A stretch of 21,307 nt of DNA from Legionellales bacterium (GTDB lineage Bacteria > Pseudomonadota > Gammaproteobacteria > WLWR01). The stretch lies in NCBI GenBank assembly GCA_012103495.1, contig WLWR01000006.1:1-21307 (forward strand), read 5' to 3'. Position 1 is the first letter of the stretch. Each line of letters opens with the position of its first letter. The notes under the pieces are model-generated. The model saw only the letters and a program-made list of their open reading frames with translations, did no database searches and was not told where the DNA came from. The translations under genes and the position numbers were made by a program. Below, one piece after another: positions 1-6,335 of this stretch.

Positions 1-54
1 CAGGAGGGCCTAGACCTGCTGCTTCAGCTGCTTAATCAAATTCACACTATTTAG
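1..54 (+). CDS. C-terminal end of an upstream gene (partial)
   Basis: The first 17 codons in frame 1 read QEGLDLLLQLLNQIHTI and end in TAG at 52-54. Four bases later a strong intrinsic terminator begins, which is the main reason to believe a plus-strand gene ends here. The product cannot be recognised from so few residues. A second frame is also open and ends in TAA at 33-35 with an Ala/Pro-rich tail, so the frame choice is not certain. Confidence 0.45.
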   Translation, partial: QEGLDLLLQLLNQIHTI

Positions 55-58
55 GATG

Positions 59-93
59 CCCGGTCATGTCATTACATGACCGGGTAATTTTTT
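59..93 (+). terminator. Rho-independent terminator of the upstream gene
   Basis: A perfect 10-bp inverted repeat, CCCGGTCATG (59-68) and CATGACCGGG (75-84), encloses the loop TCATTA. An additional T-A pair can close it to a four-base loop. It is followed by TAATTTTTTT. It lies just downstream of the stop codon at 52-54, so it most likely ends the transcript entering from the left edge. Confidence 0.85.
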
Positions 94-210
94 AGGAACT
101 CTGAAAGCAGAATGCAGAGTTTTTCAAATTTGGGATTCGCAACGTTTTTCAAAATCTATGTTTACAGGTTTTTAATTTCTAAGAATAATTGCAATGCAGT
201 ATACTGTCCT
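92..210 (+). repeat. Degenerate intergenic repeat, left copy
   Basis: This stretch aligns by eye with 1263-1380 in the same orientation. Shared blocks are TAGGAACTCTGAAAGCAG versus TAGAAACTCTAAAAACAG, AAAATCTATGTTTAC versus AAAATCTACTTTCAC, and a common end GTATACTGTCC (199-209 here, 1367-1377 there). The two copies flank the broken EamA gene. The GTATACTGTCC end links it to the better preserved element at 21096-21166. Confidence 0.6.
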
Positions 211-223
211 TCGATTTTCAATT

Positions 224-250
224 AGCTGATCTAATCAGCTTTTCTTTTTG
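224..250 (+). terminator. Short hairpin over the 3' end of the EamA gene
   Basis: AGCTGAT (224-230) and ATCAGCT (234-240) are perfect inverted repeats with a 3-base loop that is the stop codon of the minus-strand gene. On the plus strand the hairpin is followed by TTTTCTTTTT, the layout of a weak intrinsic terminator. In the minus direction no T tract follows, so it is not a good terminator for the EamA gene itself. The stem is short and it may have little function. Confidence 0.35.
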
Positions 251-1152
251 TTGAAAAAATTTCATTGATTAGCAAAGCTGAAACAATCAATATCAGTGCT
301 ATCAAGGCATATTGAGAAAGTTTTTCTTGAAAAACAATAACCCCTAGCCCAACCCCAACGAAAGGAACTAGATAGTTTGATAATGAAGCAACAGCAGGTC
401 CTGCACGATTAATCAGCAGTACAAAAAATAAATACACAATGCCGCCACAAAAAATACCAAGAAATAATATAGAAAACCATCCGCTTAAGTGGATGTGGCT
501 GAATGTATAATTTGATTGCCATAAGGCAATTGGTAATATCTGAAGGCTAGCCCAGAATAGAATTGTTCTGGCACACAGTATCGGAGAGATCGCGGGAAGT
601 TTTTTAATTAAAATGAGACTTGTTGCAAAGGACAATGCCCCAATCAAAATAGCAGATGCTCCCAAAATATTTACTGAAATACTATCTTGCGAAATTCCGG
701 GAAATAGCAATACAATCACAGCGATAAAACCAATGATAACACTCAATATATTACCTAGCGTGAAACTTTCTCTAGGTAAACAAATGATAATGGCAACAGT
801 AAAAATTGGAATTGTTCCAATTAAGATACTTGCAATTGCACTATCAACATACTGCTGTCCCCAGGCCACTAATAAAAAAGGGATTGTGGCTTCAAAAAAA
901 CCAATAATAAAAGTTTTTAATCGGAATGGAACATTTTTGATAAACATCATTCATTTTTACAGGAATAAACTTTAACAAAACTGACAAGGTAATCATACCA
1001 ATAAATGAACGAAGAAAAGCTATTTCACTAGCTGAAAAATCTTGTAAAGCCATTTTGTTAAATATAAATTGGGATCCCCAAATAATTGATATGGTAATCA
1101 GCAATAAATAGTTAATCAGTCTATCAAGGGTATTCTTATTTTCTACAATCAT
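231..1152 (-). pseudogene. EamA/DMT-family transporter, frameshifted
   Basis: Two overlapping minus-strand frames together rebuild a full-length drug/metabolite transporter of about 305 residues. The N-terminal frame (1152 to 892) begins MIVENKNTLDRL and holds the first helices, with IIWGSQFIFNKMAL typical of the EamA N-terminus. The C-terminal frame (from 950 to 231) holds the remaining helices and the second EamA half, with PFLLVAWGQQYVDSAIASIL. Such inner-membrane proteins have about ten helices and export small metabolites or drugs. The frames switch inside 892-950. The T5 run at 934-938 (A5 on the coding strand) is the likeliest site of a one-base insertion. The C-terminal frame can start at ATG 948-950 but would lack the first two or three helices. 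A sequencing error is possible. Start choice: ATG preceded by a weak AAGAAAAGAAG Shine-Dalgarno. Family call is firm, substrate unknown. Confidence 0.8.
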
Positions 1153-1262
1153 TACTTCTTTTCTTAAAATATTGTGGAATTTGGGACACTACACATCATA
1201 CATCATTTTCAATGACTGATTTCAAAGAGGGATTAGATAAAAATGAAGGCGTGTCATTAATA

Positions 1263-1380
1263 TTTTAGAAACTCTAAAAACAGGATGTAAACAAATTTTG
1301 CATGGGCAATGATTCTTAAAATCTACTTTCACCGTTTGCCCAATTATTTGGAATAATTTTAATTAAGTATACTGTCCCCA
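1263..1380 (+). repeat. Degenerate intergenic repeat, right copy
   Basis: Second copy of the repeat at 92-210, same orientation, ending in AATTAAGTATACTGTCCCC (1361-1379). Together with the left copy it brackets the transporter pseudogene. Between 1153 and 1262 there is no gene. The sequence GGAATTTGGGACACTACAC near 1175-1193 resembles another decayed piece of the same element family. Confidence 0.6.
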
Positions 1381-1441
1381 TAATTCTATAATTCAATAGG
1401 ATAATAAAAAAAAGAGCTTATAAGTATCATTATGAGTTATT

Positions 1442-1463
1442 ATGTATCACTTTTGTGATACAT
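1442..1463. promoter_or_regulatory. Palindromic operator candidate
   Basis: ATGTATCAC (1442-1450) and GTGATACAT (1455-1463) form a perfect 9-bp inverted repeat around TTTT. It overlaps the -35 region of the promoter proposed for the exported protein gene (TTGTGA at 1453-1458), the usual place for a repressor site. No T tract follows, so it is not a terminator. The binding regulator is unknown and is not encoded in this window as far as I can see. Confidence 0.55.
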
Positions 1464-1481
1464 TAGCACAATGTTTATAAA
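1453..1481 (+). promoter_or_regulatory. Putative sigma-70 promoter of the exported protein gene
   Basis: TTGTGA (1453-1458), a 17-base spacer and TATAAA (1476-1481) match the vegetative consensus at 4/6 and 5/6 positions. Transcription would start near 1488, only about 14 bases before the ATG at 1502. The -35 box lies inside the palindrome at 1442-1463. Confidence 0.5.
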
Positions 1482-1501
1482 TAAAAATCACAAGGCACAG
1501 T

Positions 1502-2467
1502 ATGATTAAGCATTCAATATTTTGTATGATGAGTTATTTTTCATTGGCGATAGCGGGGGTGTTAGTTTCACCATTAGCCCATAGTGATGTTGCTGAAATT
1601 TTAGAGCCACCTGGTTTAGTTGATGGTATGTGGGAAAAAGGATTAGCTGTAGAAGGTAAGCAGCGTTCTAAAGAAATTCCACACGATTATATTGCTCTTG
1701 CTGCCGTATGTAATCCTGTCAATGGATTGAGTGTTTGTCTGCACACGGCTCGAATGCCTGATGGAATAACATTTATCCATTTTCATCAAGATATATTACC
1801 CGCTGGTAGCTATGTGATGTTGTTTTCAAATGATAAACCGCCGCAAAAAATAGAAAGTAATGGTGCTATCATTTCTTTTGATAAAGTACCCGAAGGTGAA
1901 ATTGCATTTGTTATTTATATTCCTAAAAAACATTTTCCAGGTGCAAAAGTATTTTCTGAACAACATTATACGATTGCCGACGGTTCCAGCCGTATTGAAG
2001 TTGATCCCGGTATGGAAGTTTCTACCAGTATTTCAATAAAAGAAGGCACGAATGAAAGAAATTTAAAGAAAATCATTCAAAAATTTAGTATGGATGTGCC
2101 ATTGATAGATGATATTGTAAATGTTTCTAATCAATTGGAAAATATAACAGAGCATGAAGTCACGGTTACAAAAGAGAAAACGGTCACTGAGACATTCAAG
2201 CATCGCAATGACAGTCGTAATAAACGTTGGATAGGGTACTATCATGTGCAAAATAAAATTTACACTTCTGTTGAGAATCAGGCGGCATTAGACAATTTCA
2301 TTAAGGACTTAGGTTACAAATGGTATTCTGTAAAAAAAGAAGACTTAACTGCTAGCTTGAGTTTTGAATTGATCGCAATTGATCCTTATTCTCAGCCGAC
2401 AAGAAAAGCTATTTGTATTCAACAAAAAGAGACTGGCAACAATGAATATGTTGATTGTCATATCTAA
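1502..2467 (+). CDS. Exported protein of unknown function
   Basis: A 321-residue protein with a Sec-type signal peptide: a positive start (MIKHS), a hydrophobic core (FSLAIAGVLVSPL) and a likely cleavage after AHS at about residue 28. The mature protein should be periplasmic or secreted. Four cysteines fall outside the signal peptide, at about residues 70, 79, 305 and 319, and could form two disulfides. The body alternates beta-type segments with a charged, Thr/Glu/Lys-rich stretch (around EVTVTKEKTVTETF) that may form a helix. No family was recognised. The start is supported by AAGG (1492-1495) six bases upstream of ATG and by the signal peptide. The gene is AT-rich, unlike the island that follows, and stands alone behind its own promoter with a palindrome. 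No clear terminator follows. Confidence 0.85.
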   Translation: MIKHSIFCMMSYFSLAIAGVLVSPLAHSDVAEILEPPGLVDGMWEKGLAVEGKQRSKEIPHDYIALAAVCNPVNGLSVCLHTARMPDGITFIHFHQDILPAGSYVMLFSNDKPPQKIESNGAIISFDKVPEGEIAFVIYIPKKHFPGAKVFSEQHYTIADGSSRIEVDPGMEVSTSISIKEGTNERNLKKIIQKFSMDVPLIDDIVNVSNQLENITEHEVTVTKEKTVTETFKHRNDSRNKRWIGYYHVQNKIYTSVENQAALDNFIKDLGYKWYSVKKEDLTASLSFELIAIDPYSQPTRKAICIQQKETGNNEYVDCHI

Positions 2468-2473
2468 ATTCGC

Positions 2474-2527
2474 GGGACGGTATATTTAATTTCGGAATTT
2501 GGGATGGATTAAGGGGATAGTACACTT
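2474..2527 (+). repeat. Decayed GTATAC/GGGAC repeat remnants
   Basis: GGGACGGTATATTTAATT (2474-2491) and GGGGATAGTACACTT (2513-2527) are degenerate forms of GGGGGACAGTATACTTAATT seen intact at 21101-21120. They mark an old copy of the same intergenic element directly after the exported protein gene. Confidence 0.55.
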
Positions 2528-2529
2528 GA

Positions 2530-2698
2530 AGCCTGTAAATAATTCTGTGTAATAACGCCCCCGCCACACGCTCCTCAAGCCCAGTCATGAAATGATTCAT
2601 GGCTGGCTTCCAGAGCCTGTAAATAATTCTGTGTAACCCCCCTCACTATAAGTTGCTACTCAAACTCAATCATAAAATGATTCATGGCTGGTTTACAG
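2530..2698 (-). mobile_element. Two tandem relics of an IS256-family 3' end
   Basis: The 23-base sequence AGCCTGTAAATAATTCTGTG plus TAA occurs at 2530-2552 and 2614-2636. On the minus strand it reads TTACACAGAATTATTTACAG, which resembles the terminal inverted repeats of IS256-type elements. Just upstream on the minus strand, copy 1 reads WKPAMNHFMTGLEE and copy 2 reads KPAMNHFMIEFE followed by TAG. Both resemble the conserved C-terminal tail of IS256 (Mutator) transposases (WKPAxNxFxIxFE), as known from the family. Period is about 84 bases. Only transposase tails remain, so these are fossils left by insertion or deletion events next to the island. Family assignment is from memory of the motif. 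Confidence 0.7.
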
Positions 2699-2843
2699 TT
2701 TTGAATCGCCTGTTTGTGAAAAAAATCAACAGGAAATTCCACTTAAAAACAGCCTTATTTGAGGGGATAGTTACCCACCCGATCACATGAAGGATGAATT
2801 TTGACCTCTATTTTGGTCTTTTGTACACCTTATTTATTTTAAT
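2699..2843. other. Gene-free stretch before the island promoter
   Basis: Between the IS256 relics and the promoter I see no gene, no RNA gene and no strong structure. A weak GACC...GGTC hairpin followed by TTTTG lies near 2810-2823. Including the relics and the promoter, the whole gap between the exported protein gene and the leader ORF is about 447 bases. Confidence 0.6.
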
Positions 2844-2872
2844 TTGACAAAAAGTTTCGGTTTTTATACAGT
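2844..2872 (+). promoter_or_regulatory. Putative sigma-70 promoter of the LRR-RHS island
   Basis: A perfect TTGACA (2844-2849), a 17-base spacer and TACAGT (2867-2872, 4/6 to consensus). Transcription would start near 2879, inside the 8-bp palindrome GTGCGCAC (2873-2880), which could bind a regulator. It lies 43 bases upstream of the leader ORF start and is the best promoter in front of the LRR and RHS genes. Confidence 0.6.
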
Positions 2873-2900
2873 GTGCGCACTTTAAGGGAGTTTCGTAGTC

Positions 2901-2907
2901 AAAGGAG
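2901..2907 (+). promoter_or_regulatory. Strong ribosome binding site of the leader ORF
   Basis: AAAGGAG ends seven bases before ATG 2915-2917. It decides the start of the 32-codon leader ORF. The LRR gene proper has no comparable site of its own. Confidence 0.75.
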
Positions 2908-2914
2908 TGATGTC

Positions 2915-3013
2915 ATGTTTTTCAAATTAATTTTTCCCTTTGTTTTTTTTCATTTTGATAGTTGTGTTGACGTACCATCGCTGGATTGGATGTCCGTTTG
3001 GCAGGTAGACTGA
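2915..3013 (+). CDS. Leader ORF coupled to the LRR gene
   Basis: A 32-codon ORF with an excellent Shine-Dalgarno. It begins MFFKLIFPFVFFHFDSC, strongly hydrophobic and Phe-rich, and ends ...WMSVWQVD. Its stop TGA (3011-3013) overlaps the ATG (3013-3015) of the downstream LRR frame as TGATG, the classic arrangement for translational coupling by stop-restart. It may be only a device that brings ribosomes to the LRR start, or a small membrane peptide. I considered that it is the true N-terminus of the LRR protein split by a frameshift. A T8 run (2943-2950) is slippery, but a shift there into the LRR frame meets stops at 2956 and 2968, so a slip at that run cannot join the two. Short length keeps confidence moderate. 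Confidence 0.55.
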   Translation: MFFKLIFPFVFFHFDSCVDVPSLDWMSVWQVD

Positions 3014-6000
3014 TGTCGCACAGGACACCACACGATGAACAATTGCTGTTGGGATCTGGATCTCAACGTTCCTATTTTTCTTTATCGTCATCGTCTAACC
3101 AAAGTGGCCTGGCGCGGATTAATGAATTAAATGTCCTCCCATCGCCACCGGCGGTTGACTCATTGGAAGCTCTTTCACCGCCAGGGAGAATTTTTCAGCG
3201 GACCCCTCTTAATTGTTGGCAAAGGTTGCTTGAATGGGCACCGGACGATCCTCGTGGGCAAGTTTTGTGGCAATGGCTCCAGACCCTGTTGCAACAGGAA
3301 CAAACGGGATTGAGTCATTGGGTGTGGCAACTGAGTTTGAGTGGCGCATTGCTGCACGACTGGATTGAATACGAACGTGCCCCCCATGCACGTTTTGGCA
3401 ACACGCTTGGTCATCTTCTGTCGGGTTGGATGTCGGATCCGAATGCGGTGGGTACACATTGGGGGAGTGATCGACCGAGCGAGAGGTTGTTTTGGGCGGC
3501 GCCGGCCGCTTTGTTATTGCTGGCTGGAATTAGCATGGTGCGTACGTGTGGTTTGGAGCGGCGGTGGTGTTCATCGACGGATGAGTCGCTTGAATATCGT
3601 AGGGCGCTGGATCAGTTTGAGCAAACGGTGTCGTCTGTGCTGCCTTATGTTCAAAATGCGGATTTGGTGGCGGATGGGGCGTATTGGTTGGCTCCAAGGT
3701 GTTCGACGGAGGATCGGCAACGGATCCTCGATCAGGTGGCGATCACCAGCAAGGAAGGTTCCTTTGGGTTAAGGCATCGGGCGATGGGCCAATTGATTGT
3801 TTTTTTACGGCATCAACTGATCGAGGGCGCTGCAACACCAGAGGTGGCTAATATCCAAGCAACGAACTGGGTTCACCAAATCAGTATGCATGTGCAATTT
3901 CATCGGCAGTCGCGTCGTGTTACGCACCGAGGGTGGGTGCGTTATCAATTGTGGCGTCAGGGGTTGATGATTGCGGGGGATCCTTTATCGTATAGAACGC
4001 GGACTTTAAGGGGAGTGGCACTGGGGTTGATTTTTTTGTGGCGTCAATTTGTACGTTACCATTATTGGCGGTTGTTGATCACAAAACTGTGGCAAGCCAT
4101 TGCAATGATTCAACAACAGCAGGCGTGTGAAGCATCGCATCGCCAATGGTTTTATGTGCCGCTGCTGGATCAAGACGTGTGTGCAATTTGTCCCGATTGG
4201 TTGTTTGTTCCCTTGGCCAGCATGGATGATCCGCAAGCGTGTTTGAATGGATTGTTTCAACAACTGTTGCCCCCGATGGAATTGGCGAGGCGGTTGGCGC
4301 GGTTGAGATTTCATCCGAACGTGAGCCAGTTGGATCTCAGCCATCAACCGTGGGCGTATGGCTGGCAGGTTGAGGAATTGTCTGCGGTATTGGATGCCTT
4401 GGAATTGATTTGGCTCCAGCCTCAAGCCAGTCCTTTGCAACGATTGGAACTATCCAATACGTTGGGTGACAGTGGCGTGATTGAGCTGTCTCGTCTGCAG
4501 CGGTTGGCTCGTTTTATGGACAAGTTGGGTCCGCTTGACGTGCGATTGCGACATTACGCTTGGGGTGCTCCGGCGTGGGAAGTGTTGACCCCCGTTTGGG
4601 TCAATGGGACCGAAACGTTGGATGTTTCTTTCTCCGATTGGGGTGATGCGGGTTTGCGCCACTGGTTGAGCGGGGATTTTTTGCCGGTGTGCCAAAGGTT
4701 GCACGCCGAGCACAGTCAATTGACGGATGCTAGTTTACACGCCTTGAGCGCTCGATGGGTCAATCTGATGTTGATCGAATTGAGACTGGGGAGCAATGAT
4801 CTAACCGCTGAAGGAGTGTTGGCGTGGGCCGGGCCACTTATGGAACGACCGTTGTATACCTTGGATTTGAGTGATGTGATGTTGTCTCGACAAGTCACGC
4901 GCCGATTGTGGCCGAGGTTGATTCCTGTCAAACAGTTGGTGTTGCATGGGTGTGGGTTGACTGATCGCGCGTTGTTGGGCTTAGAGACCGTGTTGCCAAG
5001 AGCTCAATGGATGGCCTTGGATGTGTCGGACAATCCGTTTACTGATGAGGCGATCCCGCGCTTGGCGGTAGGGTTGGTGGAAGGCCGGTTGCAGCAATTG
5101 AATGTGTCGTACACCGCCTTGTCGTTCGTTGGGTTAGGGCGGTTGGGTCATCTTTTGCCGCAGATGGATACATTGACGACGTTGGATGTGAGCGGTTGCT
5201 TTGTGGAGGCTGGCACGGATGATTTTTTTGCAGGTGTTGTGCACAGTCGGTTGCGCCACCTGTACTTGAACACCGTACGGTTGAACGCATTGGGTTTGCA
5301 GCGGTGGGTGTGGCATTGGCAACAAGCGGTCAATACCAGTTTGCAAACGGTGAGTCTGACGGACAATGAATTTTCCTCTACCGCCATGGGTGATTGGCTT
5401 TTGCGCGCTCACAACAGTTCCTGTTGTGAGCGTTTGGACCTGGCTCATAATGAGTTGAACGATTCGATTTTAGCGCCGTTATCGAACGTGCGCTCTTTGT
5501 CTCAATTGCGTTTAACCGGCAATGCGATCAGTGATTTATCTTTGCTTGCGTGGGAGCCAAATCGCGAGGCATTGTTTGTGGATCACAACCGGCTGCAAGA
5601 TGAGCCTGTCTTGTCTTGGATCCGCAGCGGTCTTACACCGATAGCCTATTTTGATCGATTGGGCGACCCAGCACTGACGTTGACTCGTGCCCAGCGACGG
5701 GATGTGGCCAACCAAAGGTTTTTGGGTGCGCTGCAAACGTTGGATGTTTCGGGGGCTGTTTTGGACACGCGTACCGTGACCACGTTGTGTCGGGTATCGC
5801 AAGTCACCGGGATTGATCTAATAATGACAGACGACATGGTTTGTCAGCGCTCGGATGCGGCGATGGCCAGCGCACCGTGGCTGCGTTTGCTGCGTCATTT
5901 GCCTCAGGTGACGTTACAGGCGGTTGGCGCTTGGGCAGGTCATGTTGTCCATGGGCCACGACCTCGTGAAGCGACGGTTGGTTTTTTTGCCGCGCACGCT

Positions 6001-6222
6001 TCACCGTCAACAACGGCTAGGTTCGAGGGTGTGTCCTGGTTGATCGGTTGTGTTTGTTTGTTGAGTGTGTGGTGGTTATTGCGTCGCTGTCGTCGCCCGG
6101 TATCCCCCTCACATCGGCCAGAACGGTTCCAGATGGCTTCGACATCATCCTCGACGCATACCGTGGAAGCAACATCCGAATCCTCTTTTTTGGCGGGAGC
6201 CAAATCGTTTCAGGGGCCATGA
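3013..6222 (+). CDS. Leucine-rich-repeat protein with two membrane segments
   Basis: A 1069-residue protein from the coupled ATG at 3013. A TTG at 2986 would add nine residues but has no ribosome binding site. The N-terminal 150 residues are Ser- and Trp-rich. A hydrophobic helix (FWAAPAALLLLAGISMV) sits at about 160-178. A Trp/Arg/Gln-rich helical region follows. About 15 ribonuclease-inhibitor-type leucine-rich repeats of 24-30 residues run from about 437 to 867, with units such as LYTLDLSDVMLSRQV, LQQLNVSYTALSFVGL and CERLDLAHNELNDSIL. A second membrane helix (WLIGCVCLLSVWWLL) lies at about 1008-1023, followed by RRCRR and a Ser/Thr-rich tail probably in the cytoplasm. LRR domains bind proteins. 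Placed 113 bases before the giant RHS gene and behind the only good promoter, it is likely its partner (anchor, receptor or secretion helper). That role is inference. No known RHS accessory family was recognised. Confidence 0.85.
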   Translation: MSHRTPHDEQLLLGSGSQRSYFSLSSSSNQSGLARINELNVLPSPPAVDSLEALSPPGRIFQRTPLNCWQRLLEWAPDDPRGQVLWQWLQTLLQQEQTGLSHWVWQLSLSGALLHDWIEYERAPHARFGNTLGHLLSGWMSDPNAVGTHWGSDRPSERLFWAAPAALLLLAGISMVRTCGLERRWCSSTDESLEYRRALDQFEQTVSSVLPYVQNADLVADGAYWLAPRCSTEDRQRILDQVAITSKEGSFGLRHRAMGQLIVFLRHQLIEGAATPEVANIQATNWVHQISMHVQFHRQSRRVTHRGWVRYQLWRQGLMIAGDPLSYRTRTLRGVALGLIFLWRQFVRYHYWRLLITKLWQAIAMIQQQQACEASHRQWFYVPLLDQDVCAICPDWLFVPLASMDDPQACLNGLFQQLLPPMELARRLARLRFHPNVSQLDLSHQPWAYGWQVEELSAVLDALELIWLQPQASPLQRLELSNTLGDSGVIELSRLQRLARFMDKLGPLDVRLRHYAWGAPAWEVLTPVWVNGTETLDVSFSDWGDAGLRHWLSGDFLPVCQRLHAEHSQLTDASLHALSARWVNLMLIELRLGSNDLTAEGVLAWAGPLMERPLYTLDLSDVMLSRQVTRRLWPRLIPVKQLVLHGCGLTDRALLGLETVLPRAQWMALDVSDNPFTDEAIPRLAVGLVEGRLQQLNVSYTALSFVGLGRLGHLLPQMDTLTTLDVSGCFVEAGTDDFFAGVVHSRLRHLYLNTVRLNALGLQRWVWHWQQAVNTSLQTVSLTDNEFSSTAMGDWLLRAHNSSCCERLDLAHNELNDSILAPLSNVRSLSQLRLTGNAISDLSLLAWEPNREALFVDHNRLQDEPVLSWIRSGLTPIAYFDRLGDPALTLTRAQRRDVANQRFLGALQTLDVSGAVLDTRTVTTLCRVSQVTGIDLIMTDDMVCQRSDAAMASAPWLRLLRHLPQVTLQAVGAWAGHVVHGPRPREATVGFFAAHASPSTTARFEGVSWLIGCVCLLSVWWLLRRCRRPVSPSHRPERFQMASTSSSTHTVEATSESSFLAGAKSFQGP
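5406..5432 (+). repeat. Perfect 12-bp hairpin inside the LRR coding sequence
   Basis: CGCTCACAACAG (5406-5417) and CTGTTGTGAGCG (5421-5432) are exact inverted repeats around the 3-base loop TTC. They encode RAHNSSCCER between two leucine-rich repeats. The stem could fold stably in the mRNA. No T tract follows, so it is not an intrinsic terminator. Confidence 0.7.
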
Positions 6223-6335
6223 AATTTTAGTGTGACAAATCAATAAAACGTATTGCCAGGGGATTTAAATATTTTTTGAACCCACGCGGTTGGCATGGAT
6301 AGATTGAATGATATGAAATAACAGGGAGTTTGTGA
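6223..6335 (+). promoter_or_regulatory. LRR-RHS spacer with ribosome binding site
   Basis: No terminator hairpin is visible here, so read-through from the LRR gene is likely. AGGGAG (6323-6328) lies seven bases before ATG 6336 and fixes the RHS start. A weak extra promoter, TTGAAC (6276-6281), 18 bases, TAGATT (6300-6305), could add transcription but is not convincing. Confidence 0.5.

Noticed and set aside
613..975. A 120-codon plus-strand frame across the EamA gene
   Set aside because: It is antisense to a recognisable transporter and shows no family features of its own.
2409..2600. A 63-codon minus-strand frame
   Set aside because: It begins inside the IS256 transposase tail relic (NHFMTGLEE) and runs through the terminal repeat into the exported protein gene, so it is a fossil read-through, not a gene.
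2943..2950. T8 run as a programmed frameshift joining the leader to the LRR frame
   Set aside because: After a shift at the run, the LRR frame meets stops at 2956-2958 and 2968-2970 before any LRR codon.
2986..3012. TTG start extending the LRR protein by nine residues
   Set aside because: No ribosome binding site precedes it, while the ATG at 3013 overlaps the stop of a leader ORF with a strong site.
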